Part shown: piece after piece, positions 1 to 6,853 of the stretch | How the letters are laid out: every line of letters begins with the position of its first letter | Numbering within the stretch: the stretch's first letter is position 1 | NCBI GenBank assembly: GCA_028282865.1 | Contig: JANQHA010000211.1 | Coordinates: 1-7,807, forward strand | Length of the DNA: 7,807 bases | From: Oligoflexales bacterium | Lineage (GTDB): Bacteria; Bdellovibrionota_B; Oligoflexia; Oligoflexales; CACXFL01 | Direction of reading: 5' to 3' | Position numbers and translations under genes: made by a program | Notes under the pieces: generated by a model | Told to the model about the DNA's origin: nothing | Database searches by the model: none | Seen by the model: the letters and a program-made list of their open reading frames with translations, nothing else

Positions 1-967
1 TGCAAACCTCACCGATAACATAAACTACATCGTTAGCAAACTCCTGCAATGAGTAGTTAGCACTAGACTGGAAAGATGTCTTGCTACCGTCGTAATCGAC
101 CCCAACGCCACCGCCAATATTCAGTAGTTTAGGGCCAAAGCCCATCTTGATAATTTTTGCGTAAACTCTGGAGGCTTCTTTGATCGCATTTTTTATCCGC
201 TTAATCTCTGTGATCTGGGAGCCAATATGAAAATGAAGCATAGACAGTCTATTAGTGAGACCTGCCTTGGCAATCATATCCAAACATTTGATCACCTCGA
301 TAGTGGTAAGCCCAAACTTAGAAGACTCTCCCGAAGATTTTTCCCACTTACCAGAGCCTTTACTATAAAGTTTAGCCCTAATACCAATATTAGGAACGTC
401 TTTATACTCTTTAGATAGTTCAAAAATCAACTCAAGCTCATCAGGCCCTTCGATGACCAAAACCGTATTCTTGCCCATCGCAGTAGCGATAAAAGCCATA
501 TGGACAAACTCTCGGTCCTTAAAGCCGTTACAAACAAATAAGGCCTTATCAGACATCTTGTAGCTAAGAGCAGCTATCAACTCGGCTTTGCTACCAACCT
601 CTAAACCATAATCGTATCGTTCACCGAAGGAAACAATATGATCAATCACCTCGCGACGTTGATTTACTTTAAACGGGAAAACACCTAAATGCTTAGCCTG
701 ATATTGATATTCATTTATTGCACTTGAAAACGCAGAGTGCATACGCTCTAGCTGTGAATCGATAACCTGAGGAAATCGCAAAATTAAAGGAGTACTAATT
801 CCCTGCTTAGTGCACTCATCAATCACTTTAGGAAGCTCAATCCCTAAATGCTCTTCAGCGGTTGGGTGACAGACAATATTGCCCTGATCGTTAATTCCAA
901 AGTAACCAGCGCCCCACTGATCTATGCCGTAGTGCTCTCGTGCTTCTTGGATCTGGCGAATATTCAT
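1..967 (-). CDS. speA: Biosynthetic arginine decarboxylase, N-terminal half (partial)
   Basis: PLP-dependent decarboxylation of L-arginine to agmatine, the first step of the arginine route to putrescine and spermidine. My translation from the ATG at 965-967 gives 322 uninterrupted residues to the window edge; the family is usually about 630-660, so the C-terminal half is missing only because the window ends. Visible landmarks are FPFKVNQ at 97-103, with Lys100 as the expected PLP Schiff-base lysine, GLEVGSKAEL at 121-130, VCNGFKDRE at 145-153, GSGKWEKSSGE near 205-214, HFHIGSQ at 245-251 and the glycine-rich GGGVGVDYDG at 285-294. All match the fold-III alanine-racemase-like barrel of SpeA as I remember the E. 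coli enzyme. The start is supported by an AGAGGA ribosome-binding site six bases upstream and by the N terminus lining up with the family. It is transcribed away from rsmD. Identification is firm; cytoplasmic location is inferred. Confidence 0.95.
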   Translation of the reverse strand, partial: MNIRQIQEAREHYGIDQWGAGYFGINDQGNIVCHPTAEEHLGIELPKVIDECTKQGISTPLILRFPQVIDSQLERMHSAFSSAINEYQYQAKHLGVFPFKVNQRREVIDHIVSFGERYDYGLEVGSKAELIAALSYKMSDKALFVCNGFKDREFVHMAFIATAMGKNTVLVIEGPDELELIFELSKEYKDVPNIGIRAKLYSKGSGKWEKSSGESSKFGLTTIEVIKCLDMIAKAGLTNRLSMLHFHIGSQITEIKRIKNAIKEASRVYAKIIKMGFGPKLLNIGGGVGVDYDGSKTSFQSSANYSLQEFANDVVYVIGEVC

Positions 968-1001
968 AAAGGTCCTCTGGGCTAAGGATGAACTAGTCTA
1001 A

Positions 1002-1031
1002 ATATTAGAAACTCTACAATTTGCAAGACAA
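1002..1031 (-). promoter_or_regulatory. Candidate sigma-70-type promoter for speA
   Basis: On the minus strand a TTGTCT -35-like hexamer (1026-1031) and a TAATAT -10-like hexamer (1002-1007) are separated by 18 bases. The -10 lies 34 bases upstream of the speA start codon. Both hexamers match consensus at four of six positions, and AT-rich DNA gives such matches by chance, so this is only a candidate. A rightward promoter for rsmD must also lie in this divergent region, but I see no convincing hexamer pair for it. Confidence 0.3.
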
Positions 1032-1062
1032 AAATTAACTGATAAGTATACCAAGGTCAAAT

Positions 1063-1067
1063 GGAGG
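1063..1067 (+). promoter_or_regulatory. Ribosome-binding site that decides the TTG start of rsmD
   Basis: GGAGG sits seven bases before the TTG at 1075. The ATG overlapping this site at 1061 is followed by a stop after three codons and is in another frame. Upstream in-frame codons contain no ATG or GTG, so the TTG is the only start consistent with both this site and the RsmD family N terminus. Confidence 0.75.
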
Positions 1068-1074
1068 AATAAAT

Positions 1075-1674
1075 TTGCAGATATGCTCCGGTTTAGCGAA
1101 AGGAATGAAGCTAAGTGCCCCAAAAGGCAGGAAAACCCGGCCCACTAGCGCAGTCGTCAGGGAGGCGGTAGGGAATATATTCCAGGGTACAATTGACGGC
1201 AAAACAGTCCTAGACCTATTTGCTGGCACTGGGTCCATGGGAATCGAGCTTCTAAGCAGAGGAGCTAAAAGTGCAGTCTTTGTCGAAAATGATACCCAAT
1301 GTCTAAAATCTCTCAAACAAAACATCGACGAATTTAGTAGGCGAGCCGAGCAGCAATCAATAGAGCTTGCGAAACCACATATCATTTCAAGAGACGTCTC
1401 GAAGCTACTAAGCAATTCGTCATCACTTTCTGGCCAGACCTTCGATATTATCTGGGCTGATCCGCCTTATACTGATACTTTAGATTGGATTAAAACCATA
1501 CTAGCTCTAGATTACGAGCTTTTAAGCCCGAAGGGGACTCTTTGTGTTGAAGTTGACAAGAAGACGAGTCGCACAATAGAAAGTATCGTTAAGGAGTCGT
1601 CAAAGTGGCAATTAATTAAAACTCGTAGCTACGGCAGATGTGCAGTGGTAACGATGACTAATCATGAGGAATAA
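1075..1674 (+). CDS. rsmD: 16S rRNA (guanine(966)-N2)-methyltransferase RsmD
   Basis: SAM-dependent methyltransferase that modifies N2 of G966 in 16S rRNA of the small subunit. At 199 residues it has the normal length for the family. The N terminus (KGMKLSAPKG, then TRPTSAVVREAVGNIF at 21-36) matches the RsmD substrate-binding segment. The Rossmann SAM motif I is VLDLFAGTGSMGIE at 45-58, the acidic end of strand two is FVEND at 69-73, and the catalytic N2-methylase motif is ADPPY at 128-132. The TTG start is chosen because of the GGAGG site seven bases upstream and family alignment. The stop is three bases before the coaD start, so the two are almost certainly co-transcribed, an arrangement seen in many bacteria. 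Nothing looks damaged. Confidence 0.95.
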   Translation: MQICSGLAKGMKLSAPKGRKTRPTSAVVREAVGNIFQGTIDGKTVLDLFAGTGSMGIELLSRGAKSAVFVENDTQCLKSLKQNIDEFSRRAEQQSIELAKPHIISRDVSKLLSNSSSLSGQTFDIIWADPPYTDTLDWIKTILALDYELLSPKGTLCVEVDKKTSRTIESIVKESSKWQLIKTRSYGRCAVVTMTNHEE

Positions 1675-1677
1675 GCG

Positions 1678-2169
1678 GTGGCACTAACTAAAGAAACAAC
1701 AGCTCTATATGCAGGTAGCTTCGATCCTCCTACCTATGGTCATTTAAATATCATAGAACGAGCTGCAAAGATTTTCCCTAAACTCATTGTCGCTATCGGC
1801 AGTAGTGCTGACAAAAAACCTATTTTGACTTGCGAAGAACGAATGGAGTTGCTTCGTGGAATATGTAGTGGTCTGCAGAATGTATCTATCGAGTCTTATA
1901 ACGGATTGACGGCTAATTTTGCTATGCACCAAGGTGCAAGCGTCTTAGTTCGCGGCGTCCGTAACTCTAATGATTGGTCGTACGAGCTAGCTGGAGCCAC
2001 TATGAATCAAAAATTGGTAGAAGACTTAGAAACAATCATTATCCCAGCTAATCAAAGCTACTGCCATATATCGTCAAGCCTTGTTCGAGAGCTCACCAGT
2101 CACGGCGGAGATATTAGTTCTCTTGTTCCACCTTTAGTTCGGCAAAAAATAACCGATAAGTTCACTTAG
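1678..2169 (+). CDS. coaD: Phosphopantetheine adenylyltransferase CoaD
   Basis: Transfers AMP from ATP to 4'-phosphopantetheine, giving dephospho-CoA, the penultimate step of coenzyme A synthesis. The 163 residues match the usual length of about 160. The nucleotidyltransferase signature is complete: AGSFDPPTYGHLNII at 12-26 holds the TxGH motif (Thr19 to His22), KKP at 46-48 corresponds to the phosphate-binding lysine region, VRGVRNSNDWSYE at 91-103 carries the conserved arginines, and ISSSLVRE at 131-138 is the C-terminal ATP-binding motif. Translation starts at GTG, with GAGGA at 1666-1670 seven bases upstream, inside the last codons of rsmD; this suggests translational coupling. It works as a hexamer in the cytoplasm in characterised homologues. 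Confidence 0.96.
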   Translation: MALTKETTALYAGSFDPPTYGHLNIIERAAKIFPKLIVAIGSSADKKPILTCEERMELLRGICSGLQNVSIESYNGLTANFAMHQGASVLVRGVRNSNDWSYELAGATMNQKLVEDLETIIIPANQSYCHISSSLVRELTSHGGDISSLVPPLVRQKITDKFT

Positions 2170-2201
2170 AGATTTAATTTTTAAACTAAATTTGGATAAA
2201 A

Positions 2202-4655
2202 ATGAGACTGATTTTTTCAGAGGTTTTGTTTGCCTTAACTATTGGCTCGAGCTGCCTAATGGCACAACCGGCCAATACTGATCGCAAGGCTGAACAACCG
2301 GAACCTAAATCTCCGCCAAAATTAAAGATGCACTCTAAACTGCATTCCTCTGTATTCCAAGGCGATAGCATCACGTTACAGGCCAAAGTGTCTGGCGATA
2401 ATTTAATATATCGTTGGGTTAGGAACTACAGGACTATTTGCCGCAAAGCTTCGTGTACATTTTCAACAAAAAAATGGGGTATTGGCAAGCAAGTCGTAAC
2501 GGCAGTTATCTACAATAGACTGGAGTCTAGATCGATAAACTTTTTTGTTAAAGTTCTAGCCCGACCGGAAGGTAAGAAAGTCGCCGACATCACTCCTAAA
2601 CTCGTCAAACCTAAAACCGTCGAAAAAATTAAAGAAGGCGATTTTTCCGTTTCAGCACTAGTGGGAATTGGCTATAGCAACGTCGGGCGAAAAATCAACA
2701 TTATCTCGAAACTACCAGCATACCTAAGGTGGAATGAAAAATTGCGTTCCCATGTTAAAGGCATACTTCAATTTGGTGTCAAAGACTCCGACGAGCATCT
2801 GATTCTACCAAGATCCCTGGTATCTTTAGCAGAGACAAACACTGGGAGGCGTGTTATCAACCTACGCAAAGGAATCATTCGATCACGGCAACTGCAAGAA
2901 AAGCAACCTAACTGGAGTATACTGAACGATAAATGGCTTCAGGTAGATGGTGACGAACACGCCGATATTATCGTGCATAGAAAAAATAAAAAAGGCAACA
3001 AAGTCGCCGTATACGTTTTACGTGGAAACGCTAGGGTCTATTATTCAAAAAACACTGATAACAAGGAAACGAGTATTCCTACAGGGAAAAGTATTATACT
3101 ACCCGCAGGATCACAGACAAGATTTATCAAAGGACGGGAACCATCACGATTATACGCCCCAAACTCACAGACCCTGGTGGATGTATTTTCGCGGTCGACA
3201 CCGCAGTACATACCGGTATCAGAAGACGAAAAACGAAAAAAACCTTGCAGCTTTTTGACAAAAGATATCAGGGTGAAGAGAAGCCAGAATTTAGCATCAG
3301 CGCTTGAAACAAGCGAAAAGCTGCTATCAAAACGAGATTACATCCTGGCATTAGAAAATTTATTGCCTCTAATAGACAAATCAAAAAACAACTATGAATA
3401 CTCGTTTTTACTGGCGAAGACGTACCGCGAGCTAGGGATATATAACCCTGCAATCATATTCTTCCGCAATGCGATAAGGCTGGAGCCCAAAAAATTCGAG
3501 CCACATTATGAACTAGGGGTACTTTATATCGCTGCGCGCCGCTGGGAACTAGCAGCAAATGAGCTGGGACAGGCCATGGATCTTGGCCACCCCCCTAGCC
3601 AATTGATCGAATATTACCTAGGTGTAGCACACTTTAATATAGAGCAAAAACTAACAGCTAGAAACCACTTTAAAAAATCCCTTTGGGAGCCGGTAAACTC
3701 AGATATCGAGGTATCTTCCTGGCAATTTCTTCAACTACTCAAAGGTCAGCAAACATTTGGAGCTAACTTAAGCATGGGGTTTGGCCAAGACTCTAACGTA
3801 TATAGGTGGGGTTCTGACGCTAGAACAGATTCTTACAAAACTGAATCCGCACTCTATTACCAAGGATCTGCAGAAACCTTTTATCGGTTTTATGGCTCAA
3901 ATGATGGAGACGTAAAAATCGGTTATGACGCTGTAAACCGCAGGTATATAGACGGCGATCTAAAAGACATCGAGACCCTAAGGCAAAGGCTGCACCTTGA
4001 TTGGACTCTGTTATTAGGGTTTAACGATCAGCATATACCAGCATTTAGCCTTTACGTAGAACCATTTATCGAACTATTTGGATTTGGAGAAAACGAACGC
4101 TCGGCAGACACACTCGGGTACGAAATCCACCTAGGGTTTCCTCAATTTCCGTACTCACCGAAGTTTAAATACTATTCTGGATCGGTAACGGATCCAGTTC
4201 CAGGACGAGATGATAAACTCGATCCGATCAGACACGAACCTGTCATTGCATCTGATCGTAGTGGCTCTGAAAGTCGTTATGCAATTAACGTCGACTTACA
4301 TGACGGTCTAACGACAGATATCCAAAGCGAATTGACATATAATAGCTTCACCCATAAGGAATCTGCCGTCAGTATCGATGACTTTACTCAGTTCGGGTTA
4401 GACCTAATGACACAAACCAAAATCAGCCATACTATGAAACTACTATGGGATATAGGCTACCGCTCACGAGATTTTAAAAATTCCAGCGAATCTAGGAAGG
4501 ACTCGACTATAGATACCGAGATAGCTCTGCAGTACTTTTACTCTCCTTCACTGTTTAACGACCTAAGAATCGAGTATACGAGTCAAAATTCAAGTGACTC
4601 GACCTTTACATATAACCGCTACGACATAGGCCTATTCTTGACTCTTGAGTTGTAA
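2202..4655 (+). CDS. Exported Ig-like/FecR-like/TPR protein with C-terminal outer-membrane beta-barrel
   Basis: I do not recognise a named gene. The 817 residues begin with a signal peptide (hydrophobic 7-20, likely cleavage after Ala21). A beta-rich Ig/PKD-like segment follows at about 45-120 with two cysteines (Cys80, Cys85). Residues 150-330 hold a FecR-like region, clearest at YVLRGNARVYY (271-281) and SIPTGKSIILPAGSQTRF (291-308). About three to four TPR units span 365-500, including EYSFLLAKTYRELG and HYELGVLYIAARRWELA. From about 517 to the end the sequence alternates hydrophobic and polar residues with many aromatics, as in a beta-barrel, and opens with the GFGQDSNV motif (526-533) typical of TPR-barrel outer-membrane proteins such as the Slam/DUF560 type. 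It ends GLFLTLEL, consistent with a last strand though not the usual terminal Phe. The ribosome-binding site is weak (GGAT). It lies 32 bases after coaD and may be read through from it. Secretion of a ligand or polymer, or surface sensing, is inference. Confidence 0.75.
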   Translation: MRLIFSEVLFALTIGSSCLMAQPANTDRKAEQPEPKSPPKLKMHSKLHSSVFQGDSITLQAKVSGDNLIYRWVRNYRTICRKASCTFSTKKWGIGKQVVTAVIYNRLESRSINFFVKVLARPEGKKVADITPKLVKPKTVEKIKEGDFSVSALVGIGYSNVGRKINIISKLPAYLRWNEKLRSHVKGILQFGVKDSDEHLILPRSLVSLAETNTGRRVINLRKGIIRSRQLQEKQPNWSILNDKWLQVDGDEHADIIVHRKNKKGNKVAVYVLRGNARVYYSKNTDNKETSIPTGKSIILPAGSQTRFIKGREPSRLYAPNSQTLVDVFSRSTPQYIPVSEDEKRKKPCSFLTKDIRVKRSQNLASALETSEKLLSKRDYILALENLLPLIDKSKNNYEYSFLLAKTYRELGIYNPAIIFFRNAIRLEPKKFEPHYELGVLYIAARRWELAANELGQAMDLGHPPSQLIEYYLGVAHFNIEQKLTARNHFKKSLWEPVNSDIEVSSWQFLQLLKGQQTFGANLSMGFGQDSNVYRWGSDARTDSYKTESALYYQGSAETFYRFYGSNDGDVKIGYDAVNRRYIDGDLKDIETLRQRLHLDWTLLLGFNDQHIPAFSLYVEPFIELFGFGENERSADTLGYEIHLGFPQFPYSPKFKYYSGSVTDPVPGRDDKLDPIRHEPVIASDRSGSESRYAINVDLHDGLTTDIQSELTYNSFTHKESAVSIDDFTQFGLDLMTQTKISHTMKLLWDIGYRSRDFKNSSESRKDSTIDTEIALQYFYSPSLFNDLRIEYTSQNSSDSTFTYNRYDIGLFLTLEL

Positions 4656-5726
4656 ACCGCTCCAACGCTCTACATGCAAAAAAATAATCAATAAACTTGA
4701 TACACGATCAGAAGTTCGAAAGCTAAACCACGGTCCAATAATAGGAACCTGATCGAGGTGAAAGGGAGTCAAAACCTTAGACTCATCTGACTGAAATTCG
4801 ACGACTCCTAGCATGACCCTTTTTTCCAACATGATAGGGATAGAGGTGGTCAGTTCATGACTTTGTAGACCACCGTTGCTACGCCTACTAAGCTCGATGC
4901 GGGCGTCGACCTTATACAAATTCTGAGTAATACGCGACAACTTGCTTTCAAGCAGCATGCCGTACTTCTTCCAATAGCTAACCAACGGGCTTCGTTTATC
5001 TGACCTTTGATAAAAGCTTTCTACTTCACCACCGCTACGAATAATAGCTTTTTTTCCTAGTTGGCAGACGACCGATGGCTCGCCCAAAAGAGTGAATTTC
5101 TGCTTTTGGTCCTCATCATTGATATCAAAGTCAAAAAAATTTGGATTAGATTTCATATAACGAGCCGTGATGCCAAATTTTTCAGCGTCCTTTTTATTGG
5201 CAAGCACAATATGAGTACGGACCACGTAACGCTCGGACTGTGACGCCTCGTAAACCTCAAGTCTGGACTTAGCTTCGGTGGTTAATTTTAACTGAAAAAA
5301 GCACTTTAGAGACTTCTGGCACTCGTTAAACGCTTTGACCCATGAATACTCATCATCAATGACACCTCTAATAACTCCTACACGAGCATCACAGCTTACT
5401 TGCTTTTTTTTACAAACCCACCTAGGGAAATTATCTACGGATTTTGCATTAAAAGACGATACGTGAATATAGATACGACCAAGGACCTCCTCTTGAGCCC
5501 CTAACCAACGAATACTTATCAATCCTCTCCTTAAGGCAGTGACTCGCCACCGTCCTGGACTTATAGCAAACACGTCGACCACACCTTTTTTTGAGATTTT
5601 AAGAGTCGCATCTTCTGGGGTGGTAAATACGTAAGACTGGGCCACCTCGAGCTCAACTGTCTCGACTGCAACAGCCCCTTGAGCTATAAGAGTAAAAAAG
5701 AAAACAGCTATCTTAGTTAGCTTCAT
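4632..5726 (-). CDS. Divergent CpaC/RcpA-like secretin, reduced (Tad-type pilus outer-membrane channel family)
   Basis: The 364 residues start with a signal peptide, MKLTKIAVFFF, with probable cleavage after AVA (18-20). Residues 22-90 resemble the pilus-formation N-terminal domain of CpaC, ending in RGLISIRWLG. The C-terminal half follows the CpaC secretin pattern in order: GEPSVVCQLG (215-224), SGGEVESFY (231-239) where the family has a GGE-F element, KKYGMLLE (253-260), then a strand pair, an IPIMLEKRVMLGVVEF segment (296-311) and TPFHLDQVPIIGPWF (320-334). The last is a near match to the secretin signature but lacks its usual double glycine. CpaC proteins are normally about 450-550 residues, so this one is short. 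An in-frame start at 5777 exists, but the ATG at 5724-5726 is preferred because GAGGG lies six bases upstream and the signal peptide then begins correctly. It overlaps the preceding gene by 14 bases and the convergent barrel gene by 24. Whether it still forms a pore is unknown. Confidence 0.7.
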   Translation of the reverse strand: MKLTKIAVFFFTLIAQGAVAVETVELEVAQSYVFTTPEDATLKISKKGVVDVFAISPGRWRVTALRRGLISIRWLGAQEEVLGRIYIHVSSFNAKSVDNFPRWVCKKKQVSCDARVGVIRGVIDDEYSWVKAFNECQKSLKCFFQLKLTTEAKSRLEVYEASQSERYVVRTHIVLANKKDAEKFGITARYMKSNPNFFDFDINDEDQKQKFTLLGEPSVVCQLGKKAIIRSGGEVESFYQRSDKRSPLVSYWKKYGMLLESKLSRITQNLYKVDARIELSRRSNGGLQSHELTTSIPIMLEKRVMLGVVEFQSDESKVLTPFHLDQVPIIGPWFSFRTSDRVSSLLIIFLHVERWSGLQLKSQE

Positions 5727-6168
5727 ATTGAACCCTCGAATCGCTGCCACATATCGGGATTTCTGTAGCCTTAGCAAATGAAACGACTGACGCTATCACC
5801 GGTAACGAGCGATTAGCTCTAAAGCTTCTATAAATACCTGCTGCGTCGAGAGGAGAGATTTTTAGAATCAAAGGGTCAGAGCTACGAACAACCATCGCAT
5901 AGCGAGAGTGCATACGACACCTGACCTTGCGCCGAGAGTTTTCAAACACCAAACTTACCTTCCGGTCTATGAAATTCCGATAGCTTCGATCTGCTAGCTT
6001 AGAATTGGCTAGGCTTATAAAAGTAGCATTGTAAGGCAACTGAAATTTACACGGCAATTCATCGCTTTTTGAGCCTTTGGTATAATAGCCGATGACAACT
6101 CCCAGTAGACCACTGGCAAGAGCTATATTAAATGGACTTAACTGAATAACTTTAAAAAACCTAGTCAC
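5713..6168 (-). CDS. Membrane-anchored protein with CpaB/RcpC-like segment
   Basis: The 151 residues have one N-terminal transmembrane segment at about 14-29, a short linker with Cys40, and an extracytoplasmic domain. The stretch PLILKISPLDAAGIYRSF (99-116) has the shape of the VTLxVxPxxAxxLxxA element in RcpC/CpaB proteins of Tad pilus systems, and the gene sits directly upstream of the CpaC-like gene, as cpaB does in Tad operons. Full CpaB is about 250-300 residues with SAF-type domains, which I cannot find here, so this would be a reduced relative. Three extracytoplasmic cysteines (40, 84, 140) could form disulfides. The start is GTG with AGGAG six bases upstream; the start overlaps the previous gene's stop by eight bases (GTGACTAG), indicating coupling. 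The assignment rests on context plus a weak motif; a plain hypothetical membrane protein is the alternative. Confidence 0.6.
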   Translation of the reverse strand: MTRFFKVIQLSPFNIALASGLLGVVIGYYTKGSKSDELPCKFQLPYNATFISLANSKLADRSYRNFIDRKVSLVFENSRRKVRCRMHSRYAMVVRSSDPLILKISPLDAAGIYRSFRANRSLPVIASVVSFAKATEIPICGSDSRVQYEAN

Positions 6169-6388
6169 ACGAGACTCCTAGCACAGTCCAAACGGATTCA
6201 GATACTATTTCACGGTAGTAACAAAACGATTCTGCGTGACTTTCGTTAGCAGATCGATGGTAGTCCAGTCGGTCCATATTAAGTTCAGAGTTTTGAAATG
6301 TGTTTACAGAGTGTTGGTATCGATAAACAAAGGAAGCTAGCAGACTCACCCAAAGCAGTGAAAAGAAATGAATCCACACAGACATCAT
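6161..6388 (-). CDS. Small single-pass membrane protein of the Tad-like cluster
   Basis: A 75-residue protein I do not recognise. It has an N-terminal hydrophobic segment at about 4-22 (rich in Trp, Leu, Phe) followed by a polar, probably periplasmic tail with two cysteines (56 and 74) that could pair. Its start codon overlaps the upstream stop in an ATGA arrangement, and it overlaps the downstream gene by eight bases, so it is translated as part of a coupled block; this is the main evidence that it is real. A purine-rich AAGGGGG lies five bases upstream. A second ATG follows immediately and could also serve. A minor pseudopilin-like or accessory role is possible from its shape and neighbours, but no motif proves it. 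Confidence 0.6.
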   Translation of the reverse strand: MMSVWIHFFSLLWVSLLASFVYRYQHSVNTFQNSELNMDRLDYHRSANESHAESFCYYREIVSESVWTVLGVSCD

Positions 6389-6765
6389 TCAGGCCCCCTT
6401 AAGGAATACCACCAGTTTGGCCAGTGATCTGGCAAGTTCGGATTAATTTGGCGATAAATCTGGGCTTTCATTTCACTTGACCTACAATCCGTACTCCCGC
6501 TCGCTGGCAGTAATCGAAGCGAAGCTTCGGCAAGCTTGGCCCTAAACATGTTACTGTTTTGGGGCTGGAGCTCGGTTAAAGCCAAAGCAGCAGACTCTAG
6601 ATTTGCTAACGCTGCGATCTTACGCCCGCACGACCGCAGTTTGAGCTCTTCCTGCCAATAATGACGCATTCGTAAGCTCAACGAGCTGGTGCTGGAAATA
6701 AAAATTACAACAAGCACCACCTCAGCCATAAAAATACTCTGCCTTAAAAGCTCACCAATCATCAT
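6385..6765 (-). CDS. Single-pass membrane protein with TadE-like N terminus
   Basis: 126 residues. A hydrophobic helix at about 11-30 is preceded by RQS and holds a glutamate (Glu15) near its start, as in the FMAEVVLVVIF segment. TadE/TadG-like minor pseudopilins have a similar layout: a short basic leader, a processing site, Glu at +5, then the helix. If cleaved after Ser10, Glu15 would be +5, but the usual -1 glycine is absent, so processing is uncertain. The rest is a polar, extracytoplasmic-looking domain with an alpha-helical part (32-92), Cys47 and Cys94, and a Trp-rich C terminus. It is the first gene of the coupled block leading to the secretin-like gene. The start is a tandem ATG ATG (6760-6765) with no clear ribosome-binding site; a start at Met13 with AGAG seven bases upstream is an alternative. 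Confidence 0.6.
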   Translation of the reverse strand: MMIGELLRQSIFMAEVVLVVIFISSTSSLSLRMRHYWQEELKLRSCGRKIAALANLESAALALTELQPQNSNMFRAKLAEASLRLLPASGSTDCRSSEMKAQIYRQINPNLPDHWPNWWYSLRGPE

Positions 6766-6802
6766 GAGTACAGGTATATATAAATATTTTTTTTACGGAA
6801 GA

Positions 6803-6830
6803 GTTATTCAGCTATAATGTAAAATGTCAC
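6803..6830 (-). promoter_or_regulatory. Candidate promoter for the four-gene membrane/secretin cluster
   Basis: In the 88-bp AT-rich gap between the STAS gene and the TadE-like gene, the minus strand has GTGACA (6825-6830, five of six to the -35 consensus), 16 bases, then AATAAC (6803-6808, four of six to the -10). The start codon lies 37 bases below the -10. It is a weak prediction; read-through from the STAS gene is equally possible because no terminator is visible between them. Confidence 0.25.
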
Positions 6831-6853
6831 TCGAGGAATGTTTTATTTGGAGC

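Noticed and set aside
227..418. 63-codon plus-strand frame
   Set aside because: Antisense to the well-supported speA coding region; low-complexity basic product.
1035..1415. 126-codon open frame on the minus strand
   Set aside because: It lies antisense to rsmD, whose product has all family motifs; no sensible protein features and no ribosome-binding site.
1744..1932. 62-codon minus-strand frame inside coaD
   Set aside because: Antisense shadow of a gene with complete CoaD motifs.
2170..2201. Possible terminator between coaD and the barrel gene
   Set aside because: The AT-rich near-palindrome has no GC stem, so it would not make an intrinsic terminator; read-through is more likely.
2947..3258. 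103-codon plus-strand frame inside the large barrel gene
   Set aside because: Shifted frame of a continuous 817-codon gene with recognisable domains; product has no domain-like pattern.
4177..4197. Perfect 7-bp inverted repeat CTGGATC/GATCCAG with a 7-base loop
   Set aside because: Not followed by a T-run and sits in the middle of the barrel coding sequence; most likely chance.
5061..5243. 60-codon plus-strand frame with a hydrophobic patch
   Set aside because: Antisense to the secretin-like gene; no start context, and hydrophobicity arises from the opposite strand's Lys/Asn/Glu codons.
5727..5777. Upstream in-frame extension of the secretin-like protein (17 residues)
   Set aside because: It would bury the signal peptide behind a basic, non-hydrophobic stretch, and the ATG at 5726 has its own GAGGG site.
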